A DNA stretch of 64,000 bases. Source: Pseudomarimonas salicorniae. Its GTDB lineage: Bacteria > Pseudomonadota > Gammaproteobacteria > Xanthomonadales > Xanthomonadaceae. Shown here one piece after another: positions 27,906 through 36,080 of this stretch. The notes beneath the pieces were generated by a model. It was not told the DNA's origin, ran no database searches, and saw nothing but the letters and a program-made list of their open reading frames with translations. Position numbers and translations under genes: made by a program. Numbering within the stretch: position 1 is the first letter of the stretch; every line of letters begins with the position of its first letter. The stretch spans positions 62,001 to 126,000 of the forward strand of contig NZ_JALNMH010000010.1 in NCBI RefSeq assembly GCF_023156535.1, given 5' to 3'.

Positions 27906-28460
27906 ATGGATGTCGCCCAACGGGAAACTGCCAGTGGATTTGCCCTTGCCCTCGACGCCAGCGTGCTCGCCCGCGCCCAGCGCGGCGACGCCTCGGCCTT
28001 CGAAGTCGTCTACCGCAGCTATTCGCGGCCGGCTTTCGGCCTGGCGCTGCGCGTGCTCGGCCGGCCCGCGGTGGCCGAGGACGTCGTCCACGATGCCTTC
28101 CTTCGAGCGTTCGAGCGGATGGACGGCTATCGCGGTGATGCCCCGTTCGGCGCCTGGATCAAGCGCCTGGTGCTCAATGCCGCCATCGACCGGCTGCGCG
28201 CCGAGCGGCGCTGGGCTGGCGACGCCGAGCCGGTGGACGCGCTGCGCGAGGTGCGCGAGGACCCGTCCCCGCTGCTCGACGCCCAGGGCCTCCTGGCCAG
28301 GCTTGCCCCGCGCGCCAGGGCGGTGGTCTGGCTGCACGAGATGGAGGGCTGGTCGCACCCGGAGATCGCCGAGCGCTTCCGGCAGAGCGAGAGCTGGTCG
28401 AAGTCGGTGCTGGCGCGCAGCCTCGAGCGGCTGCGTGCGCAGCAGGAGGACGCAGGATGA
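27906..28460 (+). CDS. ECF RNA polymerase sigma factor, cassette 1
   Basis: 184 residues. Region 2 (about 20-90) contains DVVHDAFLRAFERMDGYRGD and GAWIKRLVLNAAIDRLRAE; region 4 (about 125-180) contains HEMEGWSHPEIAERFRQSES with the recognition helix after it. It has the layout of a two-domain ECF sigma with no extra domain. The next gene overlaps by 4 bases (ATGA) and encodes a single-pass membrane protein that is the likely anti-sigma factor. A close paralogue is encoded at 48480-49082: both share YRGDAPFGAW and the EIA...WSK pattern. Target promoters are unknown. Confidence 0.9.
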   Translation: MDVAQRETASGFALALDASVLARAQRGDASAFEVVYRSYSRPAFGLALRVLGRPAVAEDVVHDAFLRAFERMDGYRGDAPFGAWIKRLVLNAAIDRLRAERRWAGDAEPVDALREVREDPSPLLDAQGLLARLAPRARAVVWLHEMEGWSHPEIAERFRQSESWSKSVLARSLERLRAQQEDAG

Positions 28461-28918
28461 ACTGGACTGAACAAGAGGACCGCGACGAAGCGCAGGGCTG
28501 GCTGGTCGAGCGGCTGTCTGCCCTGCCGGACGCGGATCCGCCGGCGGCCCTGTTCGGGCGCATTCTCGCCACGCGGCGCCGACGGCGCTGGCAACGGCGG
28601 GTGGCGGCATCGCTTGCGGTGGCCGCCGGGCTGGTTGTGCTGATCGGTCCGCTGTACGTCGACCTCGGCCGGCCGGCGCCGGAGTCAGAGCCGATCCCGG
28701 TCTCCGCGACCGAGGAGCCGCTGCCCGACGGCCCGGCAGCGGCTGGCCGGGACTGGCAGCTCGCCGTGCTCGACCGTCGCCTGCAGGCCGCCTACGACCG
28801 CGGCGCGGATCCCGAACACATCACTGCGCTGTGGAAGGCGCGGGAACAGCTGGTCCGCCCTCAGGCAGGCCGCGACACCGACGAGGAGTCCGATGATGAA
28901 CGCATCCTTTCGCTCTGA
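28457..28918 (+). CDS. Probable membrane anti-sigma factor, cassette 1
   Basis: 153 residues. A cytoplasmic N-terminus (about 1-50, ending in a very basic RRRRRWQRR) is followed by one membrane helix (about 51-68) and a periplasmic tail. There is no HxxxCxxC zinc anti-sigma motif. The N-terminal LPDADPPAALFGRILA corresponds to LPGAMPPADLGERILA in the protein at 49079-49468, and the periplasmic motif LDRRLQAAYDRGA...LWKAREQLV corresponds to VDRRLQAAYLAGA...LWNAREQAV there. Coupling to the sigma gene and this architecture make anti-sigma function likely, though not proven by homology to a known family. It overlaps the next gene by 26 bases. Confidence 0.7.
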   Translation: MNWTEQEDRDEAQGWLVERLSALPDADPPAALFGRILATRRRRRWQRRVAASLAVAAGLVVLIGPLYVDLGRPAPESEPIPVSATEEPLPDGPAAAGRDWQLAVLDRRLQAAYDRGADPEHITALWKAREQLVRPQAGRDTDEESDDERILSL

Positions 28919-29783
28919 ACGCAGCTTGCCCGCCCGGCCGCCGCGTCGGCCCCTGGCGCTGCTGCTGGCGCTGTTCGCGCCGGCGGCCTTCGCCCAGGCG
29001 CCGGTCAGCGCGCCCGAACTGGTCGACGAGGCGGTCATCGCCATCCACCACGCGCGGGGCGCGGAAGACCGGCCGCTGACCATCGAACAGCCGGCGCGGG
29101 TGCGCTACGAGCTGGGCGCGGTGATCGACAGCCAGCCCGAGGACGGTGGGCTGCCCCGGGTGATGGCGGTCACGCCGCGCCGCGCCGCGGACCGCATGGG
29201 ACTGATGGAAGGTGACCGGCTGCTGTCATTGGGCGATACGCGATTCGACAGCGTGGCGGATCCGGGGGCGTTGCTGCGCGAGGCGGTCGCCGGTGGGCAC
29301 GGCATGCTGCGCTTCGAAGTGCTCCGCGATGGCAGGACCCGGCAGGTCTCCGGCCACCTGGATCGCATCGACATTCCCGGCTATCGGCTGCAGATCGACG
29401 CCCCGGCCGCCGTCGAAGGCTGCGGGCGGGTCAGCACCTTCCTTACACCGCCGATCAGCGAGGATCTTTTCCCGGCCCTGCTCCATGAGATCGACGGTCG
29501 CCTGTATGGCTCCCTGGACAGCGAAGTGTTCCGCCTGCCCGCCGGCCGCCACGTGCTCAAGGTGACCGAGATGATCCGCGGCGATCGATTCCTTGGCCAG
29601 CAGAACCGCCAGCGCCAGCGGCTGATGCGCAACGAGCGCTTCAAGTACCTCGAGATCGACGTCAAACCGAACACCAAGTACCACCTCGGCGTGCGTTTCT
29701 TTCCAGATCGGCGCAATCCCATCCGCGACCAGAAGTACTGGGAGCCGGTGATCTGGAAGGAAACCGAGGAACCCTGCCGATAG
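28893..29783 (+). CDS. Exported PDZ-domain protein with a C-terminal repeat domain, cassette 1
   Basis: 296 residues. The N-terminus has a basic stretch and a hydrophobic signal peptide (about 20-36, ending AFAQA). Residues about 65-160 form a PDZ-like domain (VRYELGAV...MAVTPRRAADRMGLMEGDRLLSLGD), with no protease domain. Residues about 173-296 are a second domain that starts CGRVSTF and ends RRNP...KYWEPVIWKE, followed by EPC; the same domain makes up the whole mature protein encoded next (29867-30301). The two terminal Cys could pair. Overlapping translation with the anti-sigma gene suggests it acts on, or reports to, the membrane anti-sigma factor in the periplasm; that is inference. The paralogue at 49465 lacks the second domain. 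Confidence 0.75.
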   Translation: MMNASFRSERSLPARPPRRPLALLLALFAPAAFAQAPVSAPELVDEAVIAIHHARGAEDRPLTIEQPARVRYELGAVIDSQPEDGGLPRVMAVTPRRAADRMGLMEGDRLLSLGDTRFDSVADPGALLREAVAGGHGMLRFEVLRDGRTRQVSGHLDRIDIPGYRLQIDAPAAVEGCGRVSTFLTPPISEDLFPALLHEIDGRLYGSLDSEVFRLPAGRHVLKVTEMIRGDRFLGQQNRQRQRLMRNERFKYLEIDVKPNTKYHLGVRFFPDRRNPIRDQKYWEPVIWKETEEPCR

Positions 29784-29866
29784 ACGGCCGCGCCCGGGGC
29801 GCGACCCCATTCCTTCGGCGAGTGACCGTCCACCGGTCCTCGTCGGAACCCAGCTGGAGACCCACC

Positions 29867-30301
29867 ATGACCAGATCATCCTGCATCCTCGCCCTCTTCG
29901 TCGCCTCGTTCGCCGCCGCCGCGCCGGCCCTGGCCGACAGCTGCGCCCGGATCAGCACCTTCGACTCGGCCCCGCGCGCCCAGCAGCTCTTCCCCGCGGT
30001 GCTGATCGCGGTGGACGGGGACCTGCCCGGACCCACCGGCGCGCCGAGCTGGCGGATCACGCCGGGCCGTCACGTGCTGAAGGTGGCCGAGGCGATCGAG
30101 CCGAACCGGTTCACCACCACGCAGAACCGCGAGCGCGACGGCCGCCGCGCCGATCGCTACAAGACACTCGAGATCGATGCGAAGCCGGGCATCACCTACC
30201 GGCTTGCCGTCCGCTTCTACCCGGATCGGCGGAACCCGATGCGCGAGGGGCGCTACTGGGAGCCGGTGATCTGGAAGGAGTCGCCGGAACCGTGTGGCTA
30301 G
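29867..30301 (+). CDS. Exported single-domain protein, duplicate of the preceding C-terminal domain
   Basis: 144 residues, start ATG 29867 with GGAGA at 29856-29860. A signal peptide (1-23, ending APALA) precedes a domain homologous to residues about 173-296 of the protein before it: both have C.R.STF, LFPA.L, GRHVLKV.E.I, QNR.R, LEID.KP and RFxPDRRNPxRxxxYWEPVIWKE..EPC. The first and last Cys are conserved. The two proteins probably arose by domain duplication. It is 83 bases downstream of the PDZ gene and likely part of the same regulon. I do not recognise the domain family; its shared periplasmic location suggests ligand or lipid binding, but nothing in the sequence proves it. Confidence 0.7.
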   Translation: MTRSSCILALFVASFAAAAPALADSCARISTFDSAPRAQQLFPAVLIAVDGDLPGPTGAPSWRITPGRHVLKVAEAIEPNRFTTTQNRERDGRRADRYKTLEIDAKPGITYRLAVRFYPDRRNPMREGRYWEPVIWKESPEPCG

Positions 30302-30351
30302 CGGGACGGCCCGGCCGCCACGCATGCCGGGGCGCGGCGATGGTCCGTTGC

Positions 30352-30724
30352 GGGCGCAGAGCAGACATTCATAGGGTGCGGCTGGCCGCACCGGGCGTAC
30401 CGTCCGAACGCCCGTATCGGTGCGCCAAGGCGCAGCCTATGGGGCTTCGCCGATGCCCAACGAGACCCGAATGTGGGAGTGCCCTTGGGCGCGACCGCGG
30501 AGATCCGCTCCGGCCGCGGTCTGTGGTGAATCCGTAGCGCTGCGGTCGCGCCCAAGGGCACTCCCACAATTTGACCGCGGCAAGGCCTGCTTTGCGGCGC
30601 AAACCGGACCTGGCAGCGCCGTTGCACGTAGGAGCCAGCTTGCTGGCGATCGTCCCGTCCGGGGGCCCATCGCCAGCAAGCTGGCTCCTACATCCGGGTT
30701 CTGCGCAAGGTCTGCTTCGCGCCC
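30352..30724. repeat. Composite palindromic element, long copy 1
   Basis: Occupies most of the 517-base gene-free interval 30302-30818. Ends are inverted: GGGCGCAGAGCAGAC at 30352 and GTCTGCTTCGCGCCC ending at 30724. Inside are three palindromic modules. C (30370-30441) begins CATAGGGTGCGGCTGGCCGC and ends CCTATG. B has perfect 26-bp arms at 30473-30498 and 30542-30567, headed GTGGGAGTGCCC. A has perfect 23-bp arms at 30627-30649 and 30669-30691, headed GTAGGAGCCAGC, each arm itself containing GCCAGC-TT-GCTGGC. A further end-like sequence (GCCTGCTTTGCGGCGC, about 30585-30600) lies between B and A, suggesting two units fused. No open frame within is likely real. Confidence 0.85.
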
Positions 30725-30818
30725 GCATTTCGCATTCGCACGGCAGTCATCGCGCGCCCTTTCCCCGCCCGCGGGCCGCCGCTACCGTACGCTTGTCATC
30801 CGTGACGGGAAGGATCCC

Positions 30819-31574
30819 ATGGCCGCCACCGCCCTCAGCGTCAACGTCAACAAGGTCGCCGTCCTGCGCAATTCGCGCGGCGGGGCGCTGCCGGACCCGC
30901 TGCGCGCCGCCGATGCCTGTCTCCGCGTGGGCGCCCAAGGCATCACCGTGCACCCGCGGCCGGACCGACGCCACATCACCGCCGAGGACGTGGTCGCCCT
31001 GCGCCCGCTGTGTGCGGGACGCGGCGAGCTGAATATCGAAGGCAACCCCTTCGCGGCGGCCCGTCCCGGCTATCCCGGCCTGCTCGAGCTCGCCCGCGAG
31101 GCGCGCCCGGAGCAGGTGACCCTGGTCCCCGATGGCGACGGCCAGATCACCTCCGACCACGGCTTCGACCTCGAACGTGATGCCGAGCGGCTGGCGCCCC
31201 TCGTTGCCGAGTTCCGCGCCCTCGGTGCCCGGGTCAGCCTGTTCGTCGATGCCGGCAGCAAGGGCCTGTCGCGGGTTCGCGAGATCGGCGCCCAACGCAT
31301 CGAGATCTACACCGGCCCGTTCGCCGAGGCCCACGCCGCGGGTCGTGCCGGCGATGCGCTGGCGCGCTGTGCCGCCACCGCCCGCTCCGCCAGGGCGCTG
31401 GGCCTTGGCGTCAATGCCGGCCACGATCTTTCGCAGGACAACCTCGGCGACTTTCTCCGCGCCGTGCCGGCGGTGCAGGAGGTCTCGATCGGCCATGCGT
31501 TGTTCGGCGAAGCGCTCTACGCCGGACTCGAGCGCACGGTGAAGTTCTATCTGGCGTTGATCGCCACCGCCTGA
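30819..31574 (+). CDS. pdxJ: Pyridoxine 5'-phosphate synthase
   Basis: 251 residues, start ATG 30819 with GGGAAGGA just upstream. PdxJ condenses 1-deoxy-xylulose 5-phosphate with 3-amino-2-oxopropyl phosphate to make pyridoxine 5'-phosphate, the last ring-forming step of the DXP-dependent vitamin B6 pathway. The TIM-barrel protein shows [16 protein letters not shown] at the start, [13 protein letters not shown] with the catalytic-region His/Arg, [28 protein letters not shown] and [12 protein letters not shown], all in family order. Length is normal. No other pdx gene is nearby; the adjacent SNF2 gene begins 83 bases later. Confidence 0.95.
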   Translation: MAATALSVNVNKVAVLRNSRGGALPDPLRAADACLRVGAQGITVHPRPDRRHITAEDVVALRPLCAGRGELNIEGNPFAAARPGYPGLLELAREARPEQVTLVPDGDGQITSDHGFDLERDAERLAPLVAEFRALGARVSLFVDAGSKGLSRVREIGAQRIEIYTGPFAEAHAAGRAGDALARCAATARSARALGLGVNAGHDLSQDNLGDFLRAVPAVQEVSIGHALFGEALYAGLERTVKFYLALIATA

Positions 31575-31657
31575 GGCAAGGGAAAATGGCGGCGGCGTGG
31601 CTGCGCGTTTTGCGCGGCCGCTGCTAGACTCGGGTGTTGGCCCGCCGAATCGCCTGA

Positions 31658-34600
31658 ATGTCGATTTTTCCGCCGCACGAACCGCTCGATCCGCGTCAGC
31701 AGATCCGCCACGCGCACACCGAGCTGCTGCTGGAGCGCTTCGCCGCGCTGGGCGAGAGCGACCGCACGGTGATCGAGCTGGTCGCCCTGGCCGAGCTGCC
31801 GATCCGTATCGACTCGCTGGCCGCCCTGCTGCGGCTGACCGGCCTTGATCCTGCGTGGCGGGAGCATGGCGTAGGCGACCTGGTGAAGCTGCTGCTCCGC
31901 CTGCACGAGTTCCTGATCGATGCCCGCGCCGCCGACCTGCGCTCACAGGGTGGCCTGCCCCTGCAGCGCGCCGCCCAGCTCAGCCTGTTGCGCAGCGGCC
32001 GGGCGGCGCAGATTGCCGAGTCCCTCAAGGGGTCGCAGGCCGGCGCCCTGGAGCGCCTCGAGCCCGAGTACCGGAGCGGCGTCCGCCTGCGCCTGCGGAT
32101 CGCCGGCATTCTCGCCGGCCTGTCTCCGGATGCCCTGCTGCTGGGCGCCTACCGCAGCGCCCATAACGACCCGATCGGCGAAGCGCTGGCCCGGGTCCAC
32201 GCCCATCTGGGGGCCGCCGACGGCGAGGTGATCGACGGGCTCGACCAACGCTTCCAGATCCCGGTGCTGGAATCCCTGCTCTGGCGCCAGCTTCGCCGGC
32301 CCGAGGCGGGTCACCAGGCCCTGGTCGACCGCGCCCGCGGACTGCTCGCGGAACACCCTGAAGCAGCGGGCGGGCTGCTGCCGCCCCTGGCCGACCTGTC
32401 CGCCCTGCGCGGCGAGCCGCTGCCTGCGCTGCCGGCACAGGAAGGTCTGATCGGACTGGCCCAGTGTGATGCCGTGCTCGCCCGGCTGCGTGCGGGCGAG
32501 TCGCCCGAGCAGGCCGCCGGCGATTTCGATGCGGCCCTGCGCAGCTACCGCAGCGAGCACGGCAAGCGATCCCTGCCCCCGGGCCTGATCGGCAAGCTGC
32601 TGCTGGCCTGCCTGACGCTTGGACAGCAACCCACGGTGGTCAAGCGCCGGGAGCAGCTGGCGCGGCTGCGCGAGCCGCCCGGCGAGCTCCAGGGCGGGGT
32701 CGGCGTCGGTCATTGGCAGGCCTTCATGGCCGCGCGCCAGGGAGGCGAGCGCTTCGACTACCCGGGGGCGGTCGAGGCCGGCCGGCCAGACGATGTCTGG
32801 TGGCTGGCCCTGCTGCTGCACTGGTCGGGCACCCTTTGCCCGAGCGAGCTGCGCGAGCGGCTGCAGCTGGTCGAAACGCAGGCCGCCGAGGTCGGCTGGC
32901 GCTGGCTGGCGATGCAGTGCGCCAGCCTGCTGCGCCCCGATGAGTATCCGGGCGAGGCGCTGGAGCCACCGGTGCGCGACTGGCTGGAGCCGGCCAGCGA
33001 GTGGCAGATCAAGCTCGACGCCCTCGCCGAGGCGCTCTCGCTGGACGGCGCCGAACGCAGCAGCACCGGCAGCAGCGGCCATTCCCAGCTTCGCGTACAG
33101 GTACGTCCGCCGCGCGGCGTCACCGACCACCTGGCCATCGAGGTGCTTGAGCAGCGCGCCAAGGGCGGCGGCTTCACCAGTGGCCGGGCCATCACCACCG
33201 CTGCCGCTGTACGCGCGGCGCTGGAGCGCATCCCGCCGGGCGACGGCGCCGACCGGCGCCTGCTCCAGGCCATGCTCGGCGAGCCCAATCAGAGCCTGCG
33301 CCACGGTCTGCCGGTCGGCTCGCGGATCATCGGCGCCCTGGTCGGCCACCCGCGCGTGTTCCTGCGCGATCGCGACACGCCGCTGGCCGTATCCGAGGGC
33401 GAGATCGCCTTGCTGACCGAGCGCCGCAGCGACGGCAGCATCGGACTCAAGCTCTCGCCGCGCGAGGCGCTCGACGGCGAAGCGGTGGCGAGACTGGACG
33501 AGGCCGGGCTGCACCTGTTCCGTCCCGACCCCGGCCTGCTGCGCATCGGTGAGATCATCGGTGAAGGTGTCGAACTGCCGGAAGAGGCGGCCGATACGCT
33601 GCGTGCGCTGCTCCCGGGCCTGGCCCGCAAGCTCAGCCTGAACGCCGATCTCAGCCAGCTCGGCGTTCACGATGTGGTGGCCGAGGAACAGCTGGTCGCC
33701 CAGCTCGAACCCTGGCGGGGCGGGCTCGCCTTGCGCATCGTCGTGCGTCCGCTGGGCAGCCGGGGCGGCGTGTTCACCCCCGGTCGCGGCCCGGTCGCGG
33801 TACTGACCCATGGCGCGGGGCAGGTCCGCCGCGCGCGCCGTGATCTGGCCGCCGAGCGGGAGGCAGTGGAGCGCCTGCAGCGCGACTGCGAGGCCCTGCA
33901 GGCCCTGGATGATGATGGCGGTCTGCAGGTCGAGGATCCGGAAGCGGCGCTGGAGCTGCTCGAGGCGCTGCAGAGCCTCGGCGAGGCCCTGCAGCTGGAG
34001 TGGCGCGAAGGCAAGCCGATGCGGGTGTCCCGGGCGCAGGGCGAGGGCGCGCTACAGCTGCAGGTCGAGGCGCAGCGCGACTGGTTCAGCGCCAAGGGCG
34101 GGCTCAAGCTGGATGACGGCAGCGTGGTCGCCCTGTCCGAGCTGCTTCGGGCCCTGCCCTCCGCGCAGGGTCGCTACCTGCGCCTCGACGACGAGCGGGT
34201 GGTCGCGCTTGGCAACGAGCTGCGCCGTCGCCTGCAGGTGCTGAACAGCTTCGCCGACGATCGCGGTCAGGTGCAGGTCGGCGGCGTGGCCGCGTTCGCG
34301 CTGGAGGCGGCGCTGGACGAGGACAGCGAGCGCAGCGCCGCCTTTGTCGAGCAGGTCGAGCGCATGCGCGCGGCCGAGTCGCTGCAGCCGGCGCTGCCGG
34401 CCGGTCTGGAGGCCGAACTGCGCGACTACCAGATCGACGGTTACCGTTTTCTGATGCGCCTGGCCGCTGCCGGCTTCGGTGCCTGCCTGGCCGATGACAT
34501 GGGCCTTGGCAAGACCGTCCAGGCCCTGGCCGTGCTGCTGGCGCGCTCGGCGGAGGGCCCGGCGCTGGTCGTCGCGCCGACCAGCGTGATCGGCAACTGG

Positions 34601-35788
34601 CGGCGCGAATCGCAGCGCTTTGCCCCGCGCCTGTCGGTGCGCGTCTACGGCGAGGGTGATCGCGAGGAGACCCTGCGCGACATCGGACCCGGCGACCTGC
34701 TGCTGGTCAGCTACGGGCTGCTGGCGAGCAACGCCGAGGCCTTTGCCGCGCCGGCCTTCGCCACCCTGGTGCTGGACGAGGCGCAGGCGATCAAGAATCC
34801 TTCGACCCAGCGCGCCCAGGCCGTGCGCGCCCTGAACGCGCAGTTCCGCCTGGCCTGCACCGGCACGCCCCTGGAGAACCACCTCGGCGAGCTGTGGAGC
34901 CTGTTCCGGGTGCTCAACCCCGGCCTGCTCGGCAGCGAGGACCAGTTCCGCCGGCGTTTCCTCGCCCCGCTGGAGCGCGACCCGCGCGCGCCGCAGCGCG
35001 AGGTGCTGCGGCGCCTGATCGCGCCCTTCCTGCTGCGCCGGACCAAGGCCGAGGTGCTCAGCGAGCTGCCGCCGCGCACCGAGATCGTGCTGCAGGTCGA
35101 CCCCAGCGCCGACGAGGCGCGTCTGCTGGCGGCGCTGCGGCGGCAGGCCATGGAGCGCCTGCGCGGCGAAGGCGGACCCATCGAGCAGCGCCGCATGCAC
35201 ATCCTCGCCGAACTGACCCGGCTGCGCCGCGCCGCCTGCCACCCGCAGCTCGTCGCCCCCGAGCTTGGCCTTGCCAGCAGCAAGCTCGAGCAGCTCATCG
35301 AGCTGCTCCAGGAGCTGGTCGACAATCGTCACCGGACCCTGGTCTTCAGCCAGTTCACCGACTATCTGGCGATCGTCCGCAAGCGCCTCGAGCAGGAGGG
35401 CATCAGCTACCAGTACCTCGACGGCAGCACGCCGCAGAAGTCGCGCGACGCCGCGGTGGCAGCCTTCCAGGACGGCATCGGCGAGGTCTTCCTGCTCAGC
35501 CTGAAGGCAGGCGGTGTCGGCCTCAACCTGACCGCGGCCGACTATGTGATCCACCTCGATCCGTGGTGGAACCCGGCTGTCGAGCAGCAGGCCTCGGACC
35601 GCGCCCACCGGATCGGCCAGACCCGCCCGGTGACGGTCTACAAGCTGGTCCTGGCCGGCAGCATCGAGGAGCAGATCATCGACCTGCACGGCAGCAAGCG
35701 CGAACTGGTCGACCAGGTGATCGGCGAGACCACCGGGGCCGCGCCGGTCAGTGCCGAGGAGCTGCTGGGGCTGCTTTCCGGTGACTGA
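31658..35788 (+). CDS. SNF2/SWI2-family DEAD-like ATPase with large N-terminal extension
   Basis: 1376 residues. The last about 480 residues are a SNF2 motor: Walker A DDMGLGKT (Lys952), Walker B DEAQ (1040-1043), CTGTPLEN (motif III), then the helicase C-terminal lobe with VFSQFTDYL, SLKAGGVGLNLT and ASDRAHRIGQTRPV (motif VI). Such proteins translocate on double-stranded DNA; in bacteria the HepA/RapA and Rad54-like branches act on transcription or repair complexes. The first about 870 residues have no motif I recognise and are alpha-helix rich with internal Leu-rich stretches. Its GTGACTGA stop overlaps the start of the DUF1289 gene, heading a tightly packed four-gene operon with DUF349 and tRNA-binding genes. 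Confidence 0.9.
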   Translation: MSIFPPHEPLDPRQQIRHAHTELLLERFAALGESDRTVIELVALAELPIRIDSLAALLRLTGLDPAWREHGVGDLVKLLLRLHEFLIDARAADLRSQGGLPLQRAAQLSLLRSGRAAQIAESLKGSQAGALERLEPEYRSGVRLRLRIAGILAGLSPDALLLGAYRSAHNDPIGEALARVHAHLGAADGEVIDGLDQRFQIPVLESLLWRQLRRPEAGHQALVDRARGLLAEHPEAAGGLLPPLADLSALRGEPLPALPAQEGLIGLAQCDAVLARLRAGESPEQAAGDFDAALRSYRSEHGKRSLPPGLIGKLLLACLTLGQQPTVVKRREQLARLREPPGELQGGVGVGHWQAFMAARQGGERFDYPGAVEAGRPDDVWWLALLLHWSGTLCPSELRERLQLVETQAAEVGWRWLAMQCASLLRPDEYPGEALEPPVRDWLEPASEWQIKLDALAEALSLDGAERSSTGSSGHSQLRVQVRPPRGVTDHLAIEVLEQRAKGGGFTSGRAITTAAAVRAALERIPPGDGADRRLLQAMLGEPNQSLRHGLPVGSRIIGALVGHPRVFLRDRDTPLAVSEGEIALLTERRSDGSIGLKLSPREALDGEAVARLDEAGLHLFRPDPGLLRIGEIIGEGVELPEEAADTLRALLPGLARKLSLNADLSQLGVHDVVAEEQLVAQLEPWRGGLALRIVVRPLGSRGGVFTPGRGPVAVLTHGAGQVRRARRDLAAEREAVERLQRDCEALQALDDDGGLQVEDPEAALELLEALQSLGEALQLEWREGKPMRVSRAQGEGALQLQVEAQRDWFSAKGGLKLDDGSVVALSELLRALPSAQGRYLRLDDERVVALGNELRRRLQVLNSFADDRGQVQVGGVAAFALEAALDEDSERSAAFVEQVERMRAAESLQPALPAGLEAELRDYQIDGYRFLMRLAAAGFGACLADDMGLGKTVQALAVLLARSAEGPALVVAPTSVIGNWRRESQRFAPRLSVRVYGEGDREETLRDIGPGDLLLVSYGLLASNAEAFAAPAFATLVLDEAQAIKNPSTQRAQAVRALNAQFRLACTGTPLENHLGELWSLFRVLNPGLLGSEDQFRRRFLAPLERDPRAPQREVLRRLIAPFLLRRTKAEVLSELPPRTEIVLQVDPSADEARLLAALRRQAMERLRGEGGPIEQRRMHILAELTRLRRAACHPQLVAPELGLASSKLEQLIELLQELVDNRHRTLVFSQFTDYLAIVRKRLEQEGISYQYLDGSTPQKSRDAAVAAFQDGIGEVFLLSLKAGGVGLNLTAADYVIHLDPWWNPAVEQQASDRAHRIGQTRPVTVYKLVLAGSIEEQIIDLHGSKRELVDQVIGETTGAAPVSAEELLGLLSGD

Positions 35789-36080
35789 ACCCGTCGATTC
35801 ACCGCCGTCGCCCTGCGTGCGCCAGTGCTGCCTCGACTCACCGCCGTCGCCCTGCGTGCGCCAGTGCTGCCTCGACGAGGCCGACGTCTGCCTCGGGTGC
35901 GGCCGGCATGTGGATGAGATCCTCGCCTGGCATGCCGCCGATGCGATCGCCCGGAGGGCCATCCTCGAGCGCGCCGCCCAGCGGCGCCGGGCGCGCGCGC
36001 AGCGCCGACACGATTCCAACCCCGCGCCGACCGATGGGTCGGCGCGCCCGTTCCAGGCATCCCAGGATCCACCCGCATGA
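35781..36080 (+). CDS. DUF1289 Cys-rich protein with an in-frame tandem duplication
   Basis: 99 residues from the GTG at 35781, which overlaps the SNF2 stop codon by 8 bases. The DUF1289 core is SPCVRQCCLDEADVCLGCGR followed by HVDEILAWHAAD; four or more Cys may bind metal. The N-terminal stretch DSPPSPCVRQCCL is present twice in a row, encoded by a 39-base tandem duplication (about 35796-35834 and 35835-35873) that differs at one base. The frame is kept, so the protein has an extra copy of the first Cys cluster. The C-terminal tail (about 60-99) is Arg/Ala-rich and not conserved. The next gene overlaps by 4 bases. Function is unknown. Confidence 0.8.
   Translation: MTEPVDSPPSPCVRQCCLDSPPSPCVRQCCLDEADVCLGCGRHVDEILAWHAADAIARRAILERAAQRRRARAQRRHDSNPAPTDGSARPFQASQDPPA

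Noticed and set aside
28457-28918. Zinc-binding anti-sigma (ZAS) family assignment
   Set aside because: No HxxxCxxC motif is present in this protein or in its paralogue at 49079-49468.
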